Source of the DNA: CALNBC01 sp040768925
GTDB lineage: Bacteria; Bacillota; Clostridia; Christensenellales; CALWSW01
Length of the DNA stretch: 64,000 bases
Direction: 5' to 3'
NCBI GenBank assembly: GCA_040768925.1
Contig: JAXGLZ010000003.1
Location: forward strand, 540,864-604,863
The position numbers were made by a program, and so were the translations under genes. The first letter of the stretch is position 1; each line of letters opens with the position of its first letter. This document shows positions 8,462-16,815 of the stretch, piece after piece. The notes under the pieces were generated by a model that was not told the DNA's origin, made no database searches, and worked only from the letters and a program-made list of their open reading frames with translations.

Positions 8462-9340
8462 CTAGCCCGAAATGCCCATGGCGAGCAGCTTTTCGGAAAG
8501 TTTCTCCGCATTCGCTTCGGCAAGCGGGGTGAGAGGCAGCCTGGGAATGCCGGCGTCGAACCCCAGCATGTTCATCGCCGCCTTGACGGGAATGGGGTTG
8601 ACCTCGCTGAAGAGCAGCTTGGTCAGCGGGTTCAGCATGAACTGGATGGCCCGGCAGCGGGCGATGTCCCCCTCGAACCAGGCGGCGCAAAGGTCGTGCA
8701 TTTCCTTGGGGCAAACATTTGCGGTGACGGAGATGACCCCCTTCCCCCCCAGGGAAAGCAGGGGCAGAACGTGGTCGTCGTTCCCGGAATACAGGTCGAT
8801 CTCCGGGCAGAGGCGGGCGGTTTCGGTAATCTGCTCGATGTTTGCCGAAGCTTCCTTGATGCCCACGATGTTCTTGAGCCCCGCGAGCTTCTTCATGGTC
8901 GCCGGAAGGATGTTCACCCCCGTGCGGCCGGGCACGTTATAGACGATCATGGGGATGTCCACCGATTCGGCGACAGCCGCAAAGTGGGCGACGAGGCCGT
9001 CCTGGGTACATTTGTTGTAATACGGGGTGACGAGCAGCAATCCGTCCGCGCCCATTTCCTGCGCGCGCTTGGAATCGGCGATCACCTTTGCCGTGTTGTT
9101 CCCCCCAGTGCCGACGATGACGGGCACCCGCCCCGCGGCGGTGCTGATTGCGCAGGCAATGGCTTCCTTTTTTTCGGATTCGGTCATGGTGGAAGGTTCG
9201 CCCGTGGTGCCCAGCGCGATGATCGCGTCTGTTCCCAAATGAATCTGGCGGTCGATCAGCTTTTCATAGCAGGCGAGGTTTACGCCGCTGTCGTCAAAGG
9301 GCGTTATGATGGCCACGCCCGAGCCGGTGAACAGTGACAT
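8462..9340 (-). CDS. dapA: 4-hydroxy-tetrahydrodipicolinate synthase
   Basis: 292 residues, the usual length. Condenses pyruvate with aspartate semialdehyde in the first committed lysine/DAP step. The Schiff-base lysine sits in NIVGIKEASAN (about residue 163), the active-site Tyr in YNVPGRTG, and the substrate loop in GTTGEPSTM. An upstream AGGAGGTGCC gives a good ribosome site. Its stop codon lies 10 bp before the dapB start and it follows asd by 45 bp, so the three genes form one transcript. Confidence 0.96.
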   Translation of the reverse strand: MSLFTGSGVAIITPFDDSGVNLACYEKLIDRQIHLGTDAIIALGTTGEPSTMTESEKKEAIACAISTAAGRVPVIVGTGGNNTAKVIADSKRAQEMGADGLLLVTPYYNKCTQDGLVAHFAAVAESVDIPMIVYNVPGRTGVNILPATMKKLAGLKNIVGIKEASANIEQITETARLCPEIDLYSGNDDHVLPLLSLGGKGVISVTANVCPKEMHDLCAAWFEGDIARCRAIQFMLNPLTKLLFSEVNPIPVKAAMNMLGFDAGIPRLPLTPLAEANAEKLSEKLLAMGISG

Positions 9341-9385
9341 CTGGCACCTCCTGTTGGCTTTCTGCGTATTGTATGCTGCGGCAGG

Positions 9386-10402
9386 TCATTTCGTGATTTC
9401 GCCGCTCTCCCATTTTTGGATCAGCGCTTCGGCGATCTGAACGGTGTTGGTGGCCGCGCCCTTCCTTATATTATCCGCCACCACCCACAGGTTCAGGCCG
9501 TTGTCTACCGAGAAATCCCTGCGGATCCTGCCGACGAAAACCCCGTCCTTGTCCTGGGCGCTGATGGGCATGGGGTAAACGAGGTTGGCGGGATCGTCCT
9601 GGATCACGATGCCGGGCTGGGCCGCGAGCTTCGCGCGGACGTCGTCCAGCTCGAAGGGGGTTTTCAGCTCCACGTTGATGGATTCGCTGTGGCCGTGGAA
9701 AACCGGCACCCGGACGGTGGTGGCGGTGATGCGAAGGGACGGATCGCCCAGGATCTTTTGGGTTTCGTCGATCATCTTCTGTTCCTCTTTGGTGTAGCCC
9801 GTTTCGAGGAACGAATCAATATGGGGCAGGCAGTTGCCGAAAATCGGGTATGGGAATTTCTGGGGCGCTTCGCCGCAGATTCCGCCCTTCAGGTCGTCAT
9901 AGCCCTTCACCCCCGCGCCGGAAACCGCCTGATAGGTGGAATACACGATGCGCTTGATGCCGTAAGCGTCGTGCAGGGGCTTGAGCGCCACGACGGCCTG
10001 AATGGTGGAGCAGTTTGGGTTTGCGATGATGTTCTTCGCCTTGTAATCGGCGATTGCGTGGGCGTTCACCTCCGGCACGACCAGGGGAATCTGTGGGTCC
10101 ATGCGCCAGGCTGCGGAATTGTCGATGACGACGATGCCCTTGGCGGCCGCGACCGGGGCGAAGCGAAGACTGGTGGCGCCGCCCGCGGAAAAGAGAGCGA
10201 TGTCAATATCCTTGCCATCGAAGCAGGTATCGGTCAGTTCCTCGACCACGTGGGGCTTGCCCATGAAGTCGATGACCGTCCCCGCGCTGCGGGCCGAAGC
10301 AAAGAGATGGTAATTCGCCACCGGGAGCTTTCGCTCGGACAGCACTTCAAGGAATTTGCGCCCAACCATTCCGGTTGCGCCAACGACGGCAATGTTGTAC
10401 AT
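9386..10402 (-). CDS. asd: Aspartate-semialdehyde dehydrogenase
   Basis: 338 residues. Reduces aspartyl phosphate to aspartate semialdehyde with NADPH. The NADP motif VGATGMVGRKFLE, the catalytic Cys in NPNCSTIQ and the His-containing VFHGHSESI are present. ATG 10402 follows GGAGGCACGAAA; the longer frame up to 10429 lacks such a site. First gene of the lysine operon, about 200 bp downstream of an L-box riboswitch. Confidence 0.96.
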   Translation of the reverse strand: MYNIAVVGATGMVGRKFLEVLSERKLPVANYHLFASARSAGTVIDFMGKPHVVEELTDTCFDGKDIDIALFSAGGATSLRFAPVAAAKGIVVIDNSAAWRMDPQIPLVVPEVNAHAIADYKAKNIIANPNCSTIQAVVALKPLHDAYGIKRIVYSTYQAVSGAGVKGYDDLKGGICGEAPQKFPYPIFGNCLPHIDSFLETGYTKEEQKMIDETQKILGDPSLRITATTVRVPVFHGHSESINVELKTPFELDDVRAKLAAQPGIVIQDDPANLVYPMPISAQDKDGVFVGRIRRDFSVDNGLNLWVVADNIRKGAATNTVQIAEALIQKWESGEITK

Positions 10403-10529
10403 TTTCGTGCCTCCTATAAACGATTTCAATCATCAGCGCGGCAAAACCGCGTTATTCCCCTTTCGGCTCATTCGCGCATTCCGGTTTGCCGCCCGCCTGG
10501 TCCCAAAGACGCCTTGGGCAGATACAGCG

Positions 10530-10556
10530 AAAGGCAGCCTCAGACGGACTGCCTTT
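10530..10556 (-). promoter_or_regulatory. Hairpin between the riboswitch and asd (possible expression platform)
   Basis: AAAGGCAG and CTGCCTTT form a stem just downstream (minus strand) of the riboswitch. The T tail after it on the minus strand is weak (TTTCGCTGTAT), so control by termination is possible but not proven. A second small stem, CCCAAGGCGTCTTTGGG, follows. Confidence 0.4.
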
Positions 10557-10600
10557 TTACTGCGACTTTATTCCCCGGCAAAAACGCCGATACAAGCCGA

Positions 10601-10770
10601 GCAAGAAGCACTCCGCCAAAATGGCGACAGTCGCGGGGCTGTTGGCCCCGCGCCCAGGAAATGCGGCGCCGCGAAACGCACCCCTTCGGCATTTTGCCCT
10701 TTTGCGCGGGGTCTGGGGCTTGCGGCAGCCTCTCCCGCGGTACTGATGCAAAAATGCGCCTCTATCTTGC
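10601..10770 (-). promoter_or_regulatory. Lysine riboswitch (L-box) for asd-dapA-dapB
   Basis: Read on the minus strand, the leader starts GCAAGATAGAGGCGC, then CATCAGTA, then GCCGAAGGGGTGCG, then GACTGTCGCC...GGCGGAGTGC and closes with TCTTGC. The conserved L-box pieces (GATAGAGGYGC, AGTA, GAAGGGG-GCG, CTGT, GGAG-GCT) occur in order, and GCAAGA/TCTTGC forms the closing P1 stem. Position directly upstream of three lysine-pathway genes supports the call. Recognised by eye; no covariance model was run. Confidence 0.85.
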
Positions 10771-10782
10771 GAACATGGAACG

Positions 10783-10812
10783 ATTTTATCACCCACCCGC
10801 TCGTCCTGTCAA
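10783..10812 (-). promoter_or_regulatory. Promoter of the lysine operon
   Basis: On the minus strand TTGACA (10812-10807), 18 bp, TAAAAT (10788-10783), ending 13 bp before the first base of the riboswitch closing stem. Confidence 0.75.
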
Positions 10813-10890
10813 TACAACAGTACCCGGGCGCGCCAAAAAGCCCCGAATCCGGGCCGCCGCAAAAAGGAGCCCGGTTTTCGAACAAAGTGC

Positions 10891-10919
10891 TTTACAAACC
10901 CCAGGACATGCTCTATAAT
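10891..10919 (+). promoter_or_regulatory. Promoter of tRNA-Ala
   Basis: TTTACA (10891-10896), 17-bp spacer, TATAAT (10914-10919), 13 bp before the mature tRNA. Confidence 0.75.
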
Positions 10920-10932
10920 AATCCTTGTGCTT

Positions 10933-11009
10933 GGGGCATTAGCTCAGCTGGCTAGAGTGCCACACTGGCAGTGTGGAAGTCAGGAGTTCGAATCTCCTAT
11001 GCTCCACCA
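10933..11009 (+). tRNA. tRNA-Ala (anticodon GGC)
   Basis: Full cloverleaf by eye: acceptor GGGGCAT/ATGCTCC containing a G3:U70 wobble pair, the alanine identity element; D-arm GCTC...GAGT; anticodon stem CCACA/TGTGG with loop CTGGCAG (anticodon GGC); T-arm AGGAG-TTCGAAT-CTCCT; encoded CCA end. Confidence 0.96.
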
Positions 11010-11015
11010 GAAAAG

Positions 11016-11051
11016 ACACAGCTTTCCACTCGGGAGAAGCTGTGTTTTTTT
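11016..11051 (+). terminator. Terminator after tRNA-Ala
   Basis: ACACAGCTT...AAGCTGTGT stem followed by a run of T. Confidence 0.85.
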
Positions 11052-11075
11052 ATGCTTAAGAATGTGGATTTTGCA

Positions 11076-11249
11076 TTATTCAGCGTCCGCGCCCTTTTTA
11101 TTTTCTGTCAGCAACGAAACCAATGTCAATTCAGGCTCGGTCGAGGAACTGTAACGCTCTTCGCATTCCCGCTGTGCCGAAATCAGGATATTGATCGCCT
11201 GCTCACATGCCCTGAATATTTTCAAATACATTTCTTTATAATCGGGCAT
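11076..11249 (-). CDS. Small protein divergent to an XRE regulator
   Basis: 57 residues, rich in charged residues, beginning MPDYKEMYLKIFRACEQAINIL and predicted mostly helical. ATG 11249 was preferred because TTGAGGTGATGACA lies directly upstream; ATG 11255 is also possible. Small proteins of this kind are common beside XRE regulators in Clostridia, but I know of no assigned function. It is transcribed divergently from the XRE gene and shares with it an intergenic region with two palindromic operators, so the pair is probably co-regulated. Confidence 0.6.
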   Translation of the reverse strand: MPDYKEMYLKIFRACEQAINILISAQRECEERYSSSTEPELTLVSLLTENKKGADAE

Positions 11250-11271
11250 TGTCATCACCTCAAGATATTTT

Positions 11272-11311
11272 AGGACATATAGTCCTAAAGGTCGATAGGA
11301 CTATATGTCCT
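11272..11311. promoter_or_regulatory. Two palindromic operators between divergent genes
   Basis: AGGACATATAGTCCT (11272-11286) and AGGACTATATGTCCT (11297-11311) are each dyad-symmetric (AGGAC...GTCCT) and are reverse complements of one another, 25 bp centre to centre. Likely binding sites for the adjacent XRE protein. Confidence 0.7.
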
Positions 11312-11337
11312 TTGCTATAGTTGGTTTGGTGATGACG

Positions 11338-11556
11338 ATGCGTTTGAGAATCCGTGATATGCGGGAGGATGCCGACCTGACACAACGGCAGGTGGCGGAA
11401 TATTTGCTGTGCGACCAGTCGCTTTATTCCAAGTACGAGCGCGGAGAACGCGCTGTTCCGTTGGAAGTCATCGTAAAGTTGGCACGTTTTTACAAGACCA
11501 GTGTGGACTATCTGGTTTGCCTGACAGACAGAAAAACACCTTACGGAAAAATATGA
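11338..11556 (+). CDS. XRE-family helix-turn-helix regulator
   Basis: 72 residues from ATG 11338, a start that mirrors the divergent gene (GGTGATGACG precedes both). The frame is open further upstream, but that extension would overlap the operator at 11297-11311. The whole protein is one Cro/C1-type HTH domain (LTQRQVAEYLLCDQSLYSKYERGERAVPLEVIVKLARFYKTSVDYL). Likely a local autoregulator acting on the paired palindromes. Confidence 0.85.
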   Translation: MRLRIRDMREDADLTQRQVAEYLLCDQSLYSKYERGERAVPLEVIVKLARFYKTSVDYLVCLTDRKTPYGKI

Positions 11557-12477
11557 GCGTATTCTAAAGATAACGCAAGAATTCTGAGTTGAAGCAGAAA
11601 AAGGCTTGGGTACTTTGCTGCACTTAAAAAATCTTTTTTCACGGTTGCTTCATTACTTTAAGTCATTATAGAATCCGAATCTGATTCCGATTGGAATTCG
11701 GTTCGGATTTATTGTTTCCATAATTGTGGCGCGCGTGTTTGCGTAGTCCGGGGCGGGAAGCAGAGCCGCGGGGAACCGTTTGGAGAATCGCCCGAAAAAA
11801 GCGCGCCCCAACCGGCCGCGCGGCTGATTTTGGCGGCCGGCCGACGCGTTTTGCGCCCGCGGCACACCCCTTGTGCAGGCCACGCGCAGCGGCGGCGCAG
11901 TGGTTGTTTATGCATGAACGGCATGATTATGCCAAATGCCGCCCGGCAAAACGGACCGCAACGGCCGTTCTGCAGCGCAGTATTTCGGGGCGTCTGACTC
12001 AAAAACCAATAAATGCGCAAAAATGTGCGAAAAAAGCGCGGGCAGCTCTTCTCTTGGGCCGGGCAATCCCCTGGCCGCCGCCCGGTTCTTCCCCACGCTC
12101 GGCTACGACCAGCCACCGGGCCGATGGGCGGAAGACCGTCCCTGCCAGGCCAGGGGCGGGGGCCTTCGATATGGCCGGACGGCAGGCCCGGCGGGAGGAG
12201 GAAAACGACGGCAAAAAGGTTGAAAAAGCCTGCGGACAGGCAGGCGCGGGCCTGCTTTTAGGTGTGGTTCGGGGCCTTGAACTCTGGGGCCCGCCCAGCG
12301 TCAACGCTGCAACGCTGGATTTTTATGCGTGATTAACCCCATGATTTCGCGCGGTTGGGCAGAGCAGAAAAACCTGCCGCCTTTTTTTGTGCATTTTTTT
12401 GTGTATTTTTGGCAGAGAAAGAGCGGAGGGTTTTGCCATTCTCATGAGTTTTTATGCAGAATCCGCCCCGTTTCGAC
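11557..12477. other. Non-coding stretch with hairpins
   Basis: Long open frames here lack ribosome sites and recognisable motifs and look like GC-driven noise. Visible structures: AATCCGAA (11672-11679) with TTCGGATT (11702-11709), and CCAGCGT (12295-12301) with ACGCTGG (12312-12318) followed by ATTTTTAT. Nothing else recognised. Confidence 0.6.
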
Positions 12478-12506
12478 TTGTATCCAGCGCGATAACGTAG
12501 TATGAT
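12478..12506 (+). promoter_or_regulatory. Promoter of the first peptide-uptake operon
   Basis: TTGTAT (12478-12483), 17 bp, TATGAT (12501-12506), about 73 bp before the prolyl oligopeptidase start. Confidence 0.6.
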
Positions 12507-12579
12507 GTGCAAATATTACAGTTTCCTTTTATACATTGCAACGTTGGTGTGCAAGTGTAAGATTTTGGAGGTATTTGCC

Positions 12580-14607
12580 GTGCCCTGGAATTATCCGAAA
12601 CCGGAGAAACGCGCCTTCAGCTACGAATGCGCCGGACGCACCCTGAACGATCCCTTTGCGTGGATGGAAGCGAACGACGACGCGACCCGGGCTTTTGTGG
12701 CCGCGCAAAATGAATTTACCACCGACTGGTTCGTTCAAAACGGCGACAAGGTGGCCGCGCGCGCCGCGCTTCTGGCGAAAAAAGCCGAAAAACCGTCCTA
12801 TTCCGATGTGCAGGAATGCCACGGCAGGCTGTATGCCAGCCGCCGCTCCCCCGCGGGGGAAACCGCCGCCGTCGTGCTGGACCGGGATTTCAACGAACTT
12901 TTCACCCTGATGGACGACGAAAAGGCCGGCGGCGCGTTCCATGTGTACGGCGTTTCGCCCTGCCCGGCCGATGAAGACGTGGCGGCCCTCTTCGTGCTGC
13001 AAAACGGCGCGGCGCGGCCCAGCGTGCTGCTGCTGCGCATTTCTTCGGGTGATGTGTTCGCCGCGCTGGACGGCATGTTTTCCTTCGTCTGGGCGCCGGA
13101 CGGCAGCGCGCTTTACTATTCCGACGCGGTGGCCGATTCCCTGGCGGGGACCAGCATCAACACCGTCCGGGCGTACGAGCTGAAAACCGGCGAAATCCGC
13201 ATCCTTTACACCGAGCGGGACAGCGCCGTGTTCGTCACCCTGGAAACCGCGCCGGCAGGGGATCTGTTCATCCATGTGAACATCAGCTATGTCAACACCC
13301 GGGTGCTGCACTTCGATCCGAAGACCGGCGCCGTGACGAGGATGACCCCCGACGACGGCCATGTGTACCACCACGTGGGCAGCATGGGCGACACCCATTA
13401 TTTCTTTACGAACAACAACGCGCCCAAGGGCAAAGTCGTGGCGCTTTTCGGCACGCTGGACCTGGGGCAAGCCCAAGAAATCCTTCCCGAGGATACGCGG
13501 CCGCTTGAGGGCGTGATGACCGCGGGGGACAGGATGCTCGCCGTGTATTTGAACGACGTGGCCAGCGAAGCGGAGCTGTATGACGGCAATGGCGCGCGTT
13601 TGGGAGATTTGAACCTGCCGGACAGGCTGGGCGCCCTCGCCCTTTCGGCGGAACGGCCGCCGGTTTTGCCGGTGGGGGCGGAAGCGCTGTACCTGAACTT
13701 CGAAAGCTTCGTCTGCCCGCCGTCCGTGCTGCGGTACGACCTGAAAACCGGCGAAGTCACCATCGCGTACAGCCGGCGCGGCGGCGCGCCGCGAACGGAC
13801 GTCGCCGTGGAAAAACAGGCGATCACCGCACGGGACGGCACCCGCATCCTCGCCTTTTTGGTGCACAAAAACGGCCTGACCCCCAACGGGGACACGCCGG
13901 TGCTGATGTACGGCTACGGCGGGTACAACGTTTCCCTCAATCCGAACTACACCGTCTTTTTTATGGGGCTGGACGTGGTGGACTGGGTGGACAAAGGCGG
14001 CATGTACGTGCACTGCATTTTGCGCGGCGGCAGCGAATACGGCGCAAAATGGCACGAAGCCGGCTGGCGGGACAGCAAGAAGAACGCCTTCTTCGATTTT
14101 ATAGACATTGCGAAATGGCTGGTGGAAGCAGGCTGGACGAAGCCTTCGCGCATCGCAATCAACGGCGGCAGCAACGGCGGCCTGCTGGTCACCGCGGCCG
14201 TCACCCAGCAGCCGGAAGCTTTCGGCGCGGTGGTGGCGGCGGTGCCCCACACGGACATGATCCGTTTCTGCTTTGACGACCGCGGCCCCATGTACATCAC
14301 CGAGTACGGCAACCCGCGGGAGGAAGCGATGTTCGAATACATGCTGTCCTATTCCCCGTACCACAACATCAAGGAAGGCGCGGCCTACCCGCCGATCTTT
14401 GTGCAGACCGGCGAGTTCGACAACAACGTTCCGCCCTATCACGCCAAGAAGTTCGCCGCGAAGATGCAGGAACTCAACCGGAACGCGCCCTGCTTGCTGC
14501 GGGTGCTGGCCCGGGGCAGCCACGATTTGGGCACCGGGGACGTGTTCTACCGCACCAGCGCGGAAATGCAGCTCTTTGCCGAGCGCGCGCTGGGCATGGA
14601 CGATTGA
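12580..14607 (+). CDS. Prolyl oligopeptidase (S9A family)
   Basis: 675 residues. A GTG start at 12580 follows GGAGG with good spacing and gives the normal N-terminus PWNYPKPEKR; the upstream extension to 12502 is not supported. The N-terminal part is the seven-bladed propeller, the C-terminal part the alpha/beta hydrolase. The catalytic triad is visible: Ser in NGGSNGGLL, Asp in QTGEFDNNVPPYHAKK, His in ARGSHDLGTG. It cleaves short peptides after proline and has no signal peptide, so it acts in the cytosol on imported peptides. It is the first gene of an operon with dipeptide permease genes (29-bp gap to dppB). Confidence 0.93.
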   Translation: MPWNYPKPEKRAFSYECAGRTLNDPFAWMEANDDATRAFVAAQNEFTTDWFVQNGDKVAARAALLAKKAEKPSYSDVQECHGRLYASRRSPAGETAAVVLDRDFNELFTLMDDEKAGGAFHVYGVSPCPADEDVAALFVLQNGAARPSVLLLRISSGDVFAALDGMFSFVWAPDGSALYYSDAVADSLAGTSINTVRAYELKTGEIRILYTERDSAVFVTLETAPAGDLFIHVNISYVNTRVLHFDPKTGAVTRMTPDDGHVYHHVGSMGDTHYFFTNNNAPKGKVVALFGTLDLGQAQEILPEDTRPLEGVMTAGDRMLAVYLNDVASEAELYDGNGARLGDLNLPDRLGALALSAERPPVLPVGAEALYLNFESFVCPPSVLRYDLKTGEVTIAYSRRGGAPRTDVAVEKQAITARDGTRILAFLVHKNGLTPNGDTPVLMYGYGGYNVSLNPNYTVFFMGLDVVDWVDKGGMYVHCILRGGSEYGAKWHEAGWRDSKKNAFFDFIDIAKWLVEAGWTKPSRIAINGGSNGGLLVTAAVTQQPEAFGAVVAAVPHTDMIRFCFDDRGPMYITEYGNPREEAMFEYMLSYSPYHNIKEGAAYPPIFVQTGEFDNNVPPYHAKKFAAKMQELNRNAPCLLRVLARGSHDLGTGDVFYRTSAEMQLFAERALGMDD

Positions 14608-14636
14608 ACGGAGCCTGACCTTTTGATGAAAATGCT

Positions 14637-15566
14637 ATGACGAAATACATTGTAAAACGCTTGTTGATCATGATCCCCACGCTGGTTTTCGTGGTGCTTT
14701 TGGTGTTTTTGATCCTGAGCGCCACCCCCAGCAATCCCGGCCGCATGATGCTGGGCCCCACCGCCACCGAACAGCAGGTGCAGGCGGTGAACGCCCAGTT
14801 CGGCCTGGACAAGCCTGTGCTGGAGCGCTTTTTGGACTATGCAGGCGGCCTGCTGCGGGGGGATATGGGCAGGTCTTACAAAAGCCAGCAGCCGGTGGTG
14901 CAGATCCTGCTGCCCAAATTCCCGCGCACGCTGGAAATCGCCGTGTTTTCCGTGCTGTTCAGCGCGCTGATCGGCATCCCGCTGGGGATTTTGTCCGCAG
15001 TCAAGCAATATTCCCTGGCGGACACGGTCACCACCACGTTTTCCATGCTCATTGCCAGCGTGCCCAGCTTCTGGCTGGGGCTGATGGCCATGCTGCTCTT
15101 TTCCCTTCAGCTGGGATGGCTGCCGTCCAGCGGCGTGGGCACGTGGAAGCACCTGGTCATGCCGGTGATGACGCTGGCGCTGCCCATTGCGGCGTATCTT
15201 TCCCGCATTACCCGGGCCACGATGCTCGAAAGCATCGGCCAGGATTATGTGCGCACCGCCAAGTCCAAGGGCGCTTCCCGTAGGCGCCAGATCTTCCTGC
15301 ACGCGCTGCGAAACGCCCTCTTGCCCGTGGTTTCCCAGCTGGGCATGAGCTTTGCGTCTTTGCTGGGCGGCGCGCTGATCACCGAGGTGGTCTTCGGCAT
15401 CCCCGGGTTTTCCAACGAAATCCTGTCCGCCATCAAGATCAAGGACGTGCCGGTCGTCATGGGGGCCACCATCTTTTTGTGCGTGGTGTTCATGGTGATC
15501 ATGCTGGTGGTGGACATTTTATACGCCTTTATCGACCCGCGCATCAAAGCGTCGTACGCGGATTAA
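14637..15566 (+). CDS. dppB: Peptide ABC transporter permease, DppB type
   Basis: 309 residues with six hydrophobic segments; N-terminal MTKYIVKRLLIMIPTLVFVV is typical of DppB/OppB. The cytoplasmic EAA-like loop is ITRATMLESIGQDYVRTAKSKGAS. Forms the membrane channel with DppC. Its stop codon TAA lies in the first bases of the inverted-repeat element that separates it from dppC. Confidence 0.9.
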   Translation: MTKYIVKRLLIMIPTLVFVVLLVFLILSATPSNPGRMMLGPTATEQQVQAVNAQFGLDKPVLERFLDYAGGLLRGDMGRSYKSQQPVVQILLPKFPRTLEIAVFSVLFSALIGIPLGILSAVKQYSLADTVTTTFSMLIASVPSFWLGLMAMLLFSLQLGWLPSSGVGTWKHLVMPVMTLALPIAAYLSRITRATMLESIGQDYVRTAKSKGASRRRQIFLHALRNALLPVVSQLGMSFASLLGGALITEVVFGIPGFSNEILSAIKIKDVPVVMGATIFLCVVFMVIMLVVDILYAFIDPRIKASYAD

Positions 15567-15820
15567 GGCAAGGGGAACTGAACCCCTGCGCCGCCAAGCG
15601 GCCAGTTGGGCGCATTTCTTTGTCATCGTCAGTCGGCATAGCGCGCTGGGACCCTTTCCGCTCCGCGAACTGCATCCAACTGGCCGCTTGGCGGCCGGAG
15701 AGTTTTCAGGGCCGGAAGCGGCGCAAAGGTGCAGCGGGTGCTGCTCCAAGCGCCGGGAACAACGCGATGGCGGGCTTTTCGGCCCTGAAAACCGCAGGGG
15801 TTCAACGCCCTTTGCCTTAA
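15563..15820. mobile_element. MITE-like inverted-repeat element between dppB and dppC
   Basis: About 258 bp. Ends are imperfect inverted repeats: TTAAGGCAAGGG...TGAACCCCTGCG on the left and the complement CGCAGGGGTTCA...CCCTTTGCCTTAA on the right. Two nested stems lie inside: GCCGCCAAGCGGCCAGTTGG (15590-15609) with its complement at 15676-15695, and TTTTCAGGGCCG (15703-15714) with CGGCCCTGAAAA (15780-15791). No coding capacity. TTAA at both ends would fit a TTAA or TA target. Whether it is mobile or a fixed RNA structure that tunes expression within the operon is open. Confidence 0.65.
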
Positions 15821-15837
15821 GATAGGAGATCTTGATT

Positions 15838-16728
15838 TTGTTTTCTCGCAAGCGACGCAAAATGATCGAAACGGCGCAGCCCACGCCCATGCGGGAAGTG
15901 TGGACCCGCCTGAAAAAAAACAAGATCGCCATGGCCGCTTTGGTGGTGGTGGTGCTGATCACGCTGGTGGCGGTCTTTGCCGACGTGATCGCCGATTACG
16001 AAACCCGCGCCCTGGCGCACCACCCGGAAATCCGCAACCAGGGCCCGAACGCCGCGCACTGGTTCGGAACGGACGCCTTTGGCCGCGACGTGTTCGCCCG
16101 GGTGATCCACGGCGCGCGCTATTCCCTGCTTTTTGGCTTGGTGTGCACGTTTTTGTCCACCCTGATCGGCTGTTTTTTGGGCGCTTCGGCCGCGTATTTG
16201 GGCAAAAAGTTCGAAATGCTCGTCATGCGCACCATGGACGCGATGATGAGCATTCCCCCCACGCTGCTGATTCTGGTGATCGTGGCCGCCATGGGCGCGG
16301 GGCTCAAGAGCATGTTCTTCGCCATGGTGATTTCCTACACGCCGCACTTCACCCGCATGATCCACTCGGTGGTCATCACCGTGGTGCGGCAGGAATACAT
16401 CGAAGCCGCCCGTTCCGTGGGCGCCACGCGCCTGTCCATCATCTTCCGCCACGTGCTGCCCAACGCCATCGGCCCCATCCTTGTCAACGCGATGATGAAC
16501 ATCGCCGGGCTGATCATGGGCGCGGCCGCCCTGAGTTTCATCGGCATGGGGGTGCAGCCCCCGGCGCCGGAATGGGGCAGCATGCTCCAGGAAGCGACGG
16601 GCTGGATGCGGCAGTATCCGTACATGGTGCTCTTCCCGGGGCTGGCGGTGGTCATCACCGCGCTGTCCTTCAACCTGCTGGGGGACGGCATGGCCGACGC
16701 CCTGGACCCCCGCCGGGCAGAGCTTTGA
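15838..16728 (+). CDS. dppC: Peptide ABC transporter permease, DppC type
   Basis: About 296 residues. A TTG at 15838 sits 9 bp after AGGAG and is the best-spaced start; TTG 15832 and ATG 15868 are alternatives. The N-terminal cytoplasmic tail (MREVWTRLKKNKIAMAALVVV) and the loop EYIEAARSVGATRLSIIFRHVLPN are characteristic of DppC/OppC. Partner of the upstream DppB despite the 271-bp inverted-repeat insertion. Confidence 0.9.
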   Translation: MFSRKRRKMIETAQPTPMREVWTRLKKNKIAMAALVVVVLITLVAVFADVIADYETRALAHHPEIRNQGPNAAHWFGTDAFGRDVFARVIHGARYSLLFGLVCTFLSTLIGCFLGASAAYLGKKFEMLVMRTMDAMMSIPPTLLILVIVAAMGAGLKSMFFAMVISYTPHFTRMIHSVVITVVRQEYIEAARSVGATRLSIIFRHVLPNAIGPILVNAMMNIAGLIMGAAALSFIGMGVQPPAPEWGSMLQEATGWMRQYPYMVLFPGLAVVITALSFNLLGDGMADALDPRRAEL

Positions 16729-16741
16729 CCCCGTTTCCCCA

Positions 16742-16766
16742 GGCGGGGCGGTTCCCCGCCTTTTAG
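16742..16766 (+). terminator. Hairpin between dppC and the binding-protein gene
   Basis: GGCGGGG and CCCCGCC around CGGTT, then TTTTAG. Could partly terminate, or protect the downstream message from 3' exonuclease. Confidence 0.55.
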
Positions 16767-16815
16767 GAATATGCGCAACATTCGCAAAGTGAAAATGAGA
16801 AGGAGGACCCATCCC

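Noticed and set aside
11724..12332. 202-codon frame downstream of the XRE gene
   Set aside because: No Shine-Dalgarno, Arg/Pro/Ala-rich composition typical of GC-driven noise, overlapped by similar frames on the other strand.
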